NCBI GenBank assembly: GCA_964019135.1
Contig: OZ025252.1
Span: forward strand, 12,044,823-12,108,822
Length of the DNA stretch: 64,000 nt
Origin: Arenicola marina
Taxonomy: Eukaryota > Annelida > Polychaeta > Arenicolidae
Reading direction: 5' to 3'
The stretch's first letter is position 1; each line of letters begins with the position of its first letter. Below the pieces are notes generated by a model. That model made no database searches, was not told the DNA's origin, and saw only the letters and a list, made by a program, of their open reading frames with translations. Below, one piece after another: positions 28,201-39,356 of this stretch. A program made the translations under genes and the position numbers.

Positions 28201-31200
28201 GGAGCATGAACAAATACACCGGTACCCCGATAGTAGGCATGTCCTGGGAGCACGAACAAATACACCGGTACACCGATAGTAGACATGTACTAGGAGGACG
28301 ACAAATACACCGGTACCCCGATAGTAGGCATGTCCTGGGAGCACGAACAAATACACCGGTACCCCGATAGTAGGCATGTCCTGGGAGAACGAACAAATAC
28401 ACCGGTACCCCGATAGGCATGTCCTGGGAGCACGAACAAATACACCGGTACACCGGTAGTAGGCATGTCCTGGGAGTACGAACAAATACACCGGTACCCC
28501 GATAGTAGACATGTACTAGGAGCACGACAAATACATCGGTACCCCGATAGGCATGTACTAGGAGCACGAACAAATACACCGGTACCCCGATAGTAGACAT
28601 GTACTAGGAGCACGACAACTACACCGGTACCCCGATAGGCATGTACTAGGAGCACGAACAAATACACCGGTACACCGATAGTAGGCATGTCCTGGGAGCA
28701 CGAACAAATACACCGGTACCCCGAAAGTAGGCATGTCCTGGGAGCACGAACAAATACACCGGTACACCGATAGTAGACATGTCCTGGGAGCACGAACAAA
28801 TACACCGGTACCCCGATAGTAGGCATGTCCTGGGAGCACGAACAAATACACCGGTACCCCGATAGGCATGTCCTGGGAGCAGGAACAAATACACCGGTAC
28901 CCCGATAGTAGGCATGTCCTTGGAGCACGAACAAATACACCGGTACACCGATAGTAGGGATGTCCTGGGGGCATGAACAAATACACCGGTACACCGATAG
29001 TAGGCATGTCCTGGGAGCACGAACAAATACACCGGTACCCCGATAGTAGGCATGTCCTGGGAGAACGAACAAATACACCGGTACCCCGATAGTAGACATG
29101 TACTAGGAGCACGACAAATACACCGGTACACCGATAGTAGACATGTACTAGGAGAACGAACAAATACACCGGTACCCCGATAGTAGGCATGTCCTGGGAG
29201 CACGAACAAATACACCGGTACCCCGATAGTAGGCATGTCCTGGGAGCACGAACAAATACACCGGTACCCCGATAGTAGGCATGTCCTGGGAGCACGAACA
29301 AATACACCGGTACACCGATAGTAGACATGTCCTGGGAGCACGAACAAATACACCGGTACCCTGATAGTAGGCATGTCCTGGGAGCACGAACAAATACACC
29401 GGTACCCCGATAGCCATGTCCTGGGAGCACGAACAAATACACCGGTACCCCGATAGTAGGCATGTCCTTGGAGCACGAACAAATACACCGGTACACCGAT
29501 AGTAGGGATGTCCTGGGAGCATGAACAAATACACCGGTACCCCGATAGTAGGCATGTCCTGGGAGCACGAACAAATACACCGGTACACCGATAGTAGACA
29601 TGTACTAGGAGCACGACAAATACACCGGTACCCCGATAGTAGGCATGTCCTGGGAGCACGAACAAATACACCGGTACCCCGATAGTAGGCATGTCCTGGG
29701 AGAGCGAACAAATACACCGGTACCCCGATAGGCATGTCCTGGGAGCACGAACAAATACACCGGTACACCGGTAGTAGGCATGTCCTGGGAGTACGAACAA
29801 ATACACCGGTACCCCGATAGTAGACATGTACTAGGAGCGCGACAAATACATCGGTACCCCGATAGGCATGTACTAGGAGCACGAACAAATACACCGGTAC
29901 CCCGATAGTAGACATGTACTAGGAGCACGACAACTACACCGGTACCCCGATAGGCATGTACTAGGAGCACGAACAAATACACCGGTACACCGATAGTAGG
30001 CATGTCCTGGGAGCACGAACAAATACACCGGTACCCCGAAAGTAGGCATGTCCTGGGAGCACGAACAAATACACCGGTACCCCGATAGTAGGCATGTCCT
30101 GGGAGCACGAACAAATACACCGGTCACCGATAGTAGACATGTCCTGGGAGCACGAACAAATACACCGGTACCCCGATAGTAGGCATGTCCTGGGAGCACG
30201 AACAAATACACCGGTACCCCGATAGGCATGTCCTGGGAGCAGGAACAAATACACCGGTACCCCGATAGTAGGCATGTCCTTGGAGCACGAACAAATACAC
30301 CGGTACACCGATAGTAGGGATGTCCTGGGAGCATGAACAAATACACCGGTACACCGATAGTAGGCATGTCCTGGGAGAACGAACAAATACACCGGTACAC
30401 CGATAATAGACATGTACTAGGAGCACGACAAATACACCGGTACCCCGATAGTAGGCATGTCCTGGGAGCACGAACAAATACACCGGTACCCCGATAGTAG
30501 GCATGTCCTGGGAGAACGAACAAATACACCGGTACCCCGATAGTAGACATGTACTAGGAGCACGACAAATACACCGGTACACCGATAGTAGACATGTACT
30601 AGGAGAACGAACAAATACACCGGTACCCCGATAGTAGGCATGTCCTGGGAGAACGAACAAATACACCGGTACACCGATAGTAGACATGTACTAGGAGCAC
30701 GACAAATACACCGGTACACCGATAGTGGACATGTACTAGGAGCACGACAAATACACCGGTACCCCGATAGTAGGCATGTCCTGGGAGAACGAACAAATAC
30801 ACCGGTACCCCGATAGGCATGTCCTGGGAGCAGGAACAAATACAGCGGTACACCGGTAGTAGGCATGTCCTGGGAGTACGAACAAATACACTGGTACCCC
30901 GATAGTAGACATGTACTAGGAGCCCGACAAATACATCGGTACCCCGATAGGCATGTACTAGGAGCACGAACAAATACACCGGTACCCCGATAGTAGACAT
31001 GTACTAGGAGCACGACAAATACACCGGTACCCCGATAGGCATGTACTAGGAGCACGAACAAATACACCGGTACACCGATAGTAGGCATGTCCTGGGAGCA
31101 CGAACAAATACACCGGTACCCCGATAGTAGGCATGTCCTGGGAGCACGAACAAATACACCGGTACCCCGATAGTAGGCATGTCCTGGGAGCACGAACAAA

Positions 31201-31551
31201 TACACCGGTACACCGATAGTAGACATGTCCTGGGAGCACGAACAAATACACCGGTACCCCGATAGTAGGCATGTCCTGGGAGCACGAACAAATACACCGG
31301 TACCCCGATAGGCATGTCCTGGGAGCACGAACAAATACACCGATACCCCGATAGTAGGCATGTCCTGGGAGCACGAACAAATACACCGGTACCCCGATAG
31401 GCATGTCCTGGGAGCAGGAACAAATACACCGGTACCCCGATAGTAGGCATGTCCTGGGAGCACGAACAAATACACCGTTCCCCCGATAGGCATGTCCTGG
31501 GAGCACAAACAAATACACCGGTACCCCGATAGTAGGCATGTCCTGGGAGCT
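22231..31551. repeat. 46-bp minisatellite array (array 3)
   Basis: Roughly 200 copies of a 46-bp unit including ACAAATACACCGGTACCCCG, then ATAGTAGGCATGTCCTGGGA, then GCACGA. Length variants include units lacking TAG (43 bp) or one A (45 bp). An alternative half reads GACATGTACTAGGAGCACGA. All frames are low in stops on the minus strand, so many overlapping cysteine- and tyrosine-rich frames appear; they cycle through the same peptide and are not genes. The array ends sharply at CTGGGAGCTCACAGGG. Confidence 0.97.
24766..30120. repeat. About 2666-bp higher-order repeat in array 3
   Basis: The order of unit variants over about 24766-27431 recurs at 27432-30097 with a constant 2666-bp offset, checked at three separate landmarks. 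Inside each block a weaker similarity at about 1315 bp is visible, suggesting an older half-size block that was itself doubled. Confidence 0.85.
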
Positions 31552-32124
31552 CACAGGGCTATACATACACTTCGGATTTAAAGATCGATATCCGAACTTA
31601 TATACATAGAATTATAATCGTTATTTTGTAAACATAATCATACACATTATCCTAAACATAATGGCTTCATTTATAGCCGCAAATAAGAGGAAAAAAAGCT
31701 TATATGATATGAGTACAATCCAGAAACCAAGGCAATGTGCTCAGTTGAATAACAAAACAAGGCATTTACAGATAAACTACAATTCGGAAAAATGTTGTTC
31801 CCTCCCCCGCTGGCTCATAGTTCAATAGACAAACACTGTTATCAGTCACCCTTTTTGAGTAAGAATTGCCGTTTTTCCATGCAAAATAAAGCGTTATGAC
31901 ACCCGTGTCTCCTCCCCCCCCCCCCCCCCCCCCCGCCTTTTCAAGTGCCGTCATGATAGGCTTAAGAACGAGCCTTAGCATGGGGCTGATGGATACTGAC
32001 GATACGCTACATACTTGGTCTAATAATCGTTTGGTCTAGATTAGAAATAGGACACTTTAGAAGGACCCTATGTGTGGTTGGTCACGAACCCGTTTACGCC
32101 GGGAAAAGATAAGCCTCATGCAGC
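31552..32124. other. Spacer between array 3 and a MITE
   Basis: AT-rich DNA with a pure C run of about 20 bases near 31915-31934. The open frame spanning that run on the minus strand encodes polyglycine only because of the C run. No gene recognised. Confidence 0.45.
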
Positions 32125-32364
32125 GGCCGTGTTCATAATCTCTTCGCAAGTTACGCACGAAAAGTGCCTTTTCGTCTTAGCCTCACCAGCTCGATGTAGT
32201 GGTGCTCATGATTAAGGAATCCTCTTCAGTTTCACTTTCTTAATTCAGAAAATCCACTTCTTATGTGACTACTTATGTATTCTAAACCCGATAATTGCTC
32301 GACAAATCTTCCACTTAGCGCTAAGTCGAGTGGCGAAACCTAAGTGGCGATTATGAATAAGGCC
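32125..32364. mobile_element. 240-bp MITE with imperfect terminal inverted repeats
   Basis: Left end GGCCGTGTTCATAATC and right end GATTATGAATAAGGCC are inverted repeats with 14 of 16 positions matching. A perfect internal palindrome ACTTAGCGCTAAGT lies near the right end. There is no coding capacity, as expected for a non-autonomous DNA transposon. I could not define a target-site duplication. A second element starts two bases to the right. Confidence 0.5.
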
Positions 32365-32365
32365 C

Positions 32366-32740
32366 CAGGGGCGGATCTAGGGGGGGGGTGGGGGGGTTAA
32401 AGGGGGTTGCAACCCCCCCTGGGGATCTTAAACATACACTGTACAACTCGGGTTCTAAGAGCACCCCCCCGGTCGCAAGTTCTCAGAGAGCACCCCCCCC
32501 CCCGCTTAGTGGGGAAGGGGGGCAGGAGGGTGCATTATCAGCACCGAAAGCTAAATGAAAAGTGAGGGGGCAGACGCATTTAAAACTTGCGACCGCGGGT
32601 GGTTGGGGGTAGGGGGTGGGGGGTGGGGGTGGGGGGAGCTGAACACGTGGCGCCAGTGACGTGCAACCATCCATTTTTTGGGAACATCCACAAAAGTGGG
32701 GCGCAAAGGCCCCAGGTGCCCCCCGCTGACAGCGCTCGAC
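32366..32740. mobile_element. Rearranged hAT-like MITE relative, G/C-run rich
   Basis: Starts CAGGGGCGGATCTAGG exactly like the other CAGGGG elements. It then carries inverted-orientation words of the same family (AACATACACTGT, GGTCGCAAGTTCTCAGAGAG) and later AAAACTTGCGACCG, so it appears to be two copies or an internal rearrangement. No clean right terminus was found. Confidence 0.45.
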
Positions 32741-32860
32741 TATCAATACAAATAGCTCAGTAAATAATACTCCTGTGTCGGTCTAGGTACTTTGCATACA
32801 TAGGAGAGGGGAGGGGGTGGGGGGTTGTCCAGGGCCGAGTTGTCCTCGATTGTCTGGCCG

Positions 32861-35498
32861 GCATTGTCCGGCGGTCGGTGGGCTGCCCGAGGGAGCACTG
32901 GGAGGGGCATTGTTGGGGGGTTGGTGGGCTGCCCGAGGGAGCACTGGGAGGGGCATTGTCCGGGGGTCGGTGGGCTGCCCGAGGGAGCACTGGGAGGGGC
33001 ATTGTCCGGGGGTCGGTGGGCTGACCGAGGGAGCACTGGGAGGGGCATTGTCCGGGGGTTGGTGGGCTGCCCGTGGGAGCACTGGGAGGGGCATTGTCCG
33101 GGGGTTGGTGGGCTGCCCGAGGGAGCACTTGGAGGGGCATTGTCCGGGGGTTGGTGGGCTGCCCGAGGGAGCACTGGGAGGGGCATTGTCCGGCGGTCGG
33201 TGGGCTGCCCGAGGGAGCACTGGCAGGGGCATTATCCGGGGGTTGGTGGGATGCCCGAGGGAGCACTGGGAGGGGCATTGTCCGGGGGTCGGTGGGCTGC
33301 CCGAGGGAGCACTGGCAGGGGAATTGTCCGGGGGTCGGTGGGCTGCCCGAGGGAGCACTGGGAGGGGCATTGTCCGGGGGTCGGTGGGCTGCCCGAGGGA
33401 GCACTGGCAGGGGAATTGTCCGGGGGTCGGTGGGCTGCCCGAGGGAGCACTGGGAGGGGCATTGTCCGGGGGTCGGTGGGCTGCCCGAGGGAGCACTGGG
33501 AGGGGAATTGTCCGGTGGTCGGTGGGCTGCCCGAGGGAGCACTGGCAGGGGAATTGTCCGGGGGTCGGTGGGCTGCCCGAGGGAGCACTGGGAGGGGCAT
33601 TGTCCGGGGGTTGGTGGGCTGCCCGTGGGAGCACTGGGAGGGGCATTGTCCGGGGGTTGGTGGGCTGCCCGAGGGAGCACTTGGAGGGGCATTGTCCGGG
33701 GGTTGGTGGGCTGCCCGAGGGAGCACTGGGAGGGGCATTGTCGGGGGGTCGGTGGGCTGCCCGAGGGAGCACTTGGAGGGGCATTGTCTGGGGGTCGGTG
33801 GGCTGCCCGAGGGAGCACTTGGAGGGGCATTGTCCGGGGGTCGGTGGGCTGACCGAGGGAGCACTGGGAGGGGCATTGTCCGGGGGTCGGTGGGCTGCCC
33901 GAGGGAGCACTGGGAGGGGCATTGTCCGGGGGTCGGTGGGCTGACCGAGGGAGCACTGGGAGGGGCATTGTCCGGGGGTTGGTGGGCTGCCCGTGGGAGC
34001 CCTGGGAGGGGCATTGTCCCGGGGTTGGTGGGCTGCCCGAGGGAGCACTTGGAGGGGCATTGTCCGGGGGTTGGTGGGCTGCCCGAGGGAGCACTGGGAG
34101 GGGCATTGTCCGGCGGTCGGTGGGCTGCCCGAGGGAGCACTGGCAGGGGCATAGTCGGGGGGTCGGTGGGCTGCCCGAGGGAGCACTGGCAGGGGCATTG
34201 TCCGGCGGTCGGTGGGCTGCCCGAGGGAGCACTGGGAGGGGCATTGTCCGGCGGTCGGTGGGCTGCCCGAGGGAGCACTGGCAGGGGCATAGTCGGGGGG
34301 TCGGTGGGCTGCCCGAGGGAGCACTGGCAGGGGCATTGTCCGGCGGTCGGTGGGCTGCCCGAGGGAGCACTGGGAGGGGCATTGTCCGGCGGTCGGTGGG
34401 CTGCCCGAGGGAGCACTGGGAGGGGCATTATCCGGGGGTCGGTGGGCTGCCCGAGGCGGCACTGGGAGGGGCATTGTCCGGCGGTCGGTGGGCTGCCCGA
34501 GGGAGCACTGGGAGGGGCATTGTCCGGGGGTTGGTGGGCTGCCCGAGGCGGCACTGGGAGGGGCATTGTCCGGCGGTCGGTGGGCTGCCCGTGGGAGCAC
34601 TGGGAGGGGCATTGTCCGGGGGTTGGTGGGCTGCCCGAGGGAGCACTGGCAGGGGCATTGTCCGGGGGTCGGTGGGCTGCCCGAGGGAGCACTGGGAGGG
34701 GCATTGTCCGGGGGTCGGTGGGCTGCCCGAGGGAGCACTGGGAGGGGCATTGTCTGGCGGTCGGTGGGCTGCCCGAGGGAGCACTGGGAGGGGCATTGTC
34801 CGGGGGGCGGTGGGCTGCCCGAGGGAGCACTGGGAGGGGCATTGTCCGGGGGTCGGTGGGCTGCCCGAGGGAGCACTGGGAGGGGCATTGTCCGGGGGTC
34901 GGTAGGCTGACCGAGGGAGCACTGGGAGGGGCATTGTCCGGGGGTCGGTGGGCTGACCGAGGGAGCACTGGGAGGGGCATTGTCCGGGGGGCGGTGGGCT
35001 GCCCGAGGGAGCACTGGGAGGGGCATTATCCGGGGGTCGGTGGGCTGCCCGAGGGAGCACTGGGAGGGGCATTGTCCGGGGGTCGGTGGGCTGCCCGAGG
35101 GAGCACTGGGAGGGGCATTGTCCGGGGGTCGGTGGGCTGCCCGTGGGAGCACTTGGAGGGGCATTGTCCGGGGGTCGGTGGGCTGACCGAGGGAGCACTG
35201 GGAGGGGCATTGTCCGGGGGGCGGTGGGCTGCCCGAGGGAGCACTGGGAGGGGCATTGTCCGGGGGTCGGTGGGCTGACCGAGGGAGCACTGGGAGGGGC
35301 ATTGTCCGGGGGGCGGTGGGCTGCCCGAGGGAGCACTGGGAGGGGCATTGTCCGGGGGTCGGTGGGCTGCCCGAGGGAGCACTGGGAGGGGCATTGTCCG
35401 GGGGTCGGTGGGCTGCCCGTGGGAGCACTTGGAGGGGCATTGTCCGGGGGTCGGTGGGCTTACCGAGGGAGCACTGGACTGCGAGGGGCATTGCCCCG
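32861..35498. repeat. G-rich 46-bp minisatellite array (array 4)
   Basis: About 57 copies of a 46-bp unit made of GTCCGGGGGTCGGTGGGCTG then CCCGAGGGAGCACTGGGAGG then GGCATT. Since 46 leaves remainder one on division by three and the unit has almost no stops, frames stay open through all three phases on both strands (817 residues plus, 902 minus). These are artefacts. Variants CGGCGG/CGGGGG, GGGAGG/GGCAGG and TGCCCG/TGACCG are shuffled along the array. It ends in a run of 14 G. Confidence 0.97.
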
Positions 35499-36179
35499 GG
35501 GGGGGGGGGGGGATTTTGTCCTGCTCCCGTTGTCGACGGAAATATAATTCCAATTTTTATTGGTGATGATATACTGTGTCAGCCATCTTCAACATACTGA
35601 ACTGCTTCAACATAAAGTGTTCGTGCCACGATTTTGTTTTGGTCAAAGTTAACTTGGTTTAGGGAAGATAAACAAATAACAATTTGTTTTAATGGGAGTT
35701 CACATTTTCTATTCCACGATATAACTATAAACACGTTCGTCAAAGTAGCAAAAGTGAGGTCCAGCGGGTATATTTCTGGGAGAATTGCATCTGAGCGTCA
35801 TTTGAAAATTTCCCAATGATGTCACAAGATTGACAGGTGAGCTTTGATGCAATTCTTAGACATCTGTGGTCGAGGGCGTGTATTGTTTTTATGATTGAGT
35901 GCGTTTCGTTGAGTTCAAGCCAATGAGCAGACAGAATCTGAGTCTCAATATAAAATCACATGCGTTTGTATTCCTCTTTGACGTCACTTTCCTCGCTCGC
36001 AGAAGTTAAATTGTTAGGTGCGAAAAGAAGTGGAGAAAGTATGCTCTTCTACTATTTGGGGCGTTACAGCTCGATAATATAAGCGTGGAAACACAGAAGA
36101 TTAATATGAACTAAAGTTATTTTATCGTGGCATGAACACTTTAATGGTTCTGTATGAAGATAATATTTTTATATTTGAA
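35499..36179. other. Spacer with isolated CRE-like site
   Basis: AT-rich spacer without recognisable gene. TGACGTCA occurs near 35980, shortly after the TATA-like word CAATATAAAATC near 35948; the order is wrong for a standard core promoter and I draw no conclusion. Confidence 0.35.
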
Positions 36180-36320
36180 AAAAATGCGACCAGATTTCCG
36201 AGTGGATTTTGGCGATAAAACGACCCGACCGAGCGGATTTTGATTGAGAAAAAAGGGCGGGGGGCTTTACCGTGAACCCCCCCCCCCCCAAGCCCAAGTG
36301 CCCCCCGGGGCGACGCCACG
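36180..36320 (+). mobile_element. Fragment related to the element at 58583-58985
   Basis: The words CCGAGCGGATTTTG, GAAAAAAGGGCGGGGGGCTT and TACCGTGAACCCC match CCGAGCGGATTTTGG, GAAAAAGGGAGCGGGCTTTA and CCGCGGACCCC in the larger copy, in the same order and orientation. Only the right part is present. Confidence 0.55.
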
Positions 36321-37903
36321 ACGACGTTAACATTGCTAACGCTACAATGACCAGGCTAAGGGTGATGTCGGTACACTTGCCTGCACTACAACTGTCAGTA
36401 GATTTTGCCTTCCGCCGCAACAGATTCGATTGTTTGTCTCATTTGGTCGCCTATCAACAAAACGAAACACACATTTTGACAAGGTGAAGAACGTGTCAGA
36501 CGTGGGCTTGGCCTTGCCTTGTGTACACACCGTAAACTAGAAACCCGCGCGAGCTGCCTCCAGCAAAAATATATCCTCTCTGTTATCGGTTAATGGTTTA
36601 TTTGTGTCATTTGTGTTGGTGATAAGCACTCTGGTGGGGGAACAATTCCAGTTTATATACCTCATCAGCCTGATGATGGAGGGAATATACAATAATTTAG
36701 CATACTTTGAGTTACCAACTGATATTAATTATTGGCCCCTGCCACAGATATATGTTACTTGTTATTGCATGATGACACTACACTGCGATTCAGGGATCGG
36801 GTGGTTTATTTGACATGTATATGCCTAGCCATCCACGTCGGCAATTACTCTTCTTTGGTGTAGTTTATCCTAATGCACGGTCGTCGTTATGGCTGGGGGT
36901 AAATGACGATCCATAGAAGCAATTAGACGTTTACTCTCATAATATATGACTAAATCATGGTGGACCAGCTAGTATGCAAATATATTGATCTTGCCAGAGC
37001 CCGTTAACGTAATATGTCGACATGCAAGCAACGTTTTTTCCTGAGTGTTATACATTTGACACAGCAACATCGCCTGCTAATAGACTTAGCGCCAAACAAT
37101 CGTATATAAATATGTGATGATAAGTATCTGCGTACTTTGTATTGATGATTGGGTTTATGCATGACCCGTATCAGGTGCTTGGCGACGCCCGTGAGATGAA
37201 TGGCCACTCGCGACTGGACAGCCGAATGAGGCGTATTATAGAATTAATTTTAATTTGTTTGTCATAATGATTGGCGTCGGGCGCCAGACCAGCCAGCTTC
37301 AATATCTGACAGCAAACCTACAGGGTGTCTGAAGTGGGGACACGCGCCGTATATTAAGTAAAGTATCTCCCTCCCCAATATAGGTATTCCTTCCCGCCGG
37401 CTCTCTTGCTTTCTGCAGCTATTGATATATGCATTCCCGGACTCCGTTATGAAACGATGTATGCATTGGTCTGGCATTGCCCGAAAGCAATCGTCGCCCA
37501 CAGAGGCCTATATGTGGCTGGGCTGTGGAGCAATGCAAGGAGCTAGGGCGGAAGCAGTTCGTGCAAGGACGACCTGGCCAGGCTATCGATCGATCTGGCA
37601 GCGGAGGGAGGTTCGCAGGCCTATCGTCTCCACTACATATTGGCGCGCTGCACAGGGACGGCGCTAACGGGCGCACTTAACGCCCGCCATTTTTTAGGTC
37701 AAATCTACTGCAGTTCTTGGGCAATAGTCTTGGTGTGGCGACCTGTGTTAGGTCGACATTCTCTGCTAAGGGATATAAGTGGTGTCTTCTAGTCTTCGAA
37801 CTCGGCTGATTATCGCACAAACCCAGAACCTATTGGATCTACTGGGTCTCCCAGGGGATCAGTGCTGATCTAGCGCCAGCGGAGCCCATAAGGAATATAC
37901 CCA
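36321..37903. other. Spacer without recognisable gene
   Basis: No exon of a known family was recognised. A GC-richer patch at 37440-37670 is open on both strands for about 80 codons, but the two translations lack family motifs and no splice context supports either. Confidence 0.4.
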
Positions 37904-37912
37904 TATATAAAG
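37904..37912 (+). promoter_or_regulatory. TATA box TATATAAAG
   Basis: A near-ideal TATA box 61 bases upstream of the ATG at 37965, with a YY1-like word AAAATGGCGG at 37971-37980 overlapping the second in-frame ATG. YY1 sites at start codons with this phase are typical of animal core promoters. Suggestive, not proof, of a promoter. Confidence 0.4.
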
Positions 37913-37964
37913 CACTGCCTTGGCCCTACGGCAGTCGATGCTTGGACGCACCAACCAGAAACCG

Positions 37965-38057
37965 ATGTTCAAAATGGCGGACGTCAATACAAACGCTCTG
38001 CTTGCATTTGTGATATTTATGTGTGTGCATTTTACAAGGACGACTGCAGCCAATTGA
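37965..38057 (+). CDS. Possible 30-residue ORF with signal-peptide-like core
   Basis: I do not recognise this protein. The frame starts MFKMADVNTN, continues with a hydrophobic stretch ALLAFVIFMCV, and ends HFTRTTAAN before a TGA. It resembles a short N-terminal signal sequence, or the first exon of a secreted or membrane protein. The second ATG (37974) has the better start context. It follows a TATA box by about 60 bases. No clear splice donor lies before the stop, so it would have to be a complete micropeptide or chance. Chance is quite possible at this length. Confidence 0.2.
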   Translation: MFKMADVNTNALLAFVIFMCVHFTRTTAAN

Positions 38058-38280
38058 TGAAGTTCATCTAATGGTTTCTACGCGTGTTCATCTGGCACGG
38101 GACTGAGGACCGTGGCTACCGTAACTGCCTCTATACAACACTGCAGTTTAAATGTGGTAGGACCCAACTTTAAACAGACCTTGCGTCAACTGCTAATGTC
38201 AACTGGCCAACGTTTTTTTTTTACCAGATAGAGTGTACTATTACAAGCGTCAGCAAAATGGGCTTACTTGATAGGCATTT

Positions 38281-39356
38281 ACAGATGATCCTTAACATTC
38301 GTTACTAATTCATGGCGTTTCATAGTGATGCCCCGTTACTACCGATGGCCCTTAACACTGATGACCGTTACTGCCGATGGCCCTTAACATTAATGACCGT
38401 TACTACAGATGGCTCTTGACACTGATGACCGTTACTACCGATGGCTATTAACATTGATGACCGTTACTACCGATGGCCCTTAACATTAATGACCGTTACT
38501 ACCGATGGCCCTTAACATTGATGACCGTTACTACCGATGGCCCTTAACACTGATGACCGTTACTGCCGATGGCCCTTAACATTAATGACCGTTACTACAG
38601 ATGGCTCTTGACACTGATGACCGTTACTACCGATGGCTATTAACATTGATGACCGTTACTGCCGATGGCCCTTAACATTAATGACCGTTACTACAGATGG
38701 CTCTTGACACTGATGACCGTTACTACCGATGGCTATTAACATTGATGACCGTTACTACCGATGGCCCTTAACATTGATGACCGTTACTGCCGATGGCCCT
38801 TAACATTAATGACCGTTACTACAGATGGCTCTTGACACTGATGACCGTTACTACCGATGGCTATTAACATTGATGACCGTTACTACCGATGGCCCTTAAC
38901 ATTAATGACCGTTACTACCGATGGCCCTTAACATTGATGACCGTTACTACCGATGGCTATTAACATTGATGACCGTTACTACCGATGGCTATTAACATTG
39001 ATGACCGTTACTGCCGATGGCCCTTAACATTAATGACCGTTACTACCGATGGCCCTTAACATTAATGACCGTTACTACCGATGGCCCTTAACATTGATGA
39101 CCGTTACTACCGATGGCCCTTAACATTAATGACCGTTACTACCGATGGCCCTTAACATTAATGACCGTTACTACCGATGGCCCTTAACATTGATGACCGT
39201 TACTACCGATGGCTATTAACATTGATGACCGTTACTGCCGATGGCCCTTAACATTAATGACCGTTACTACAGATGGCTCTTGACACTGATGACCGTTACT
39301 ACCGATGGCTATTAACATTGATGACCGTTACTACTGATGGCTATTAACATTGATGA
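38281..39356. repeat. 32-bp minisatellite array (array 5)
   Basis: About 33 copies of a 32-bp unit, ATGACCGTTACTACCGATGG followed by CCCTTAACATTA. Three main variants differ in the second half (GGCCCTTAACATTAATG, GGCTCTTGACACTGATG, GGCTATTAACATTGATG) and recur in a set order, giving a multi-unit higher-order pattern, for example near 38560, 38660, 38785 and 39240. The first unit is degenerate. It has stops in all frames. Confidence 0.95.

Noticed and set aside
22231-31551. Dozens of overlapping minus-strand frames with a repeated MSTIGVPVYLFVLPGH-type peptide.
   Set aside because: They cycle through the same 46-bp unit in shifting frames and begin at every ATG of the repeat; indels of 1 or 3 bases simply change frame. 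No evidence of selection on any frame.
32783-35491. Collagen- or proline-rich looking proteins of 817 (+) and 902 (-) residues.
   Set aside because: A GC-rich 46-bp unit free of stops in all phases produces both by necessity.
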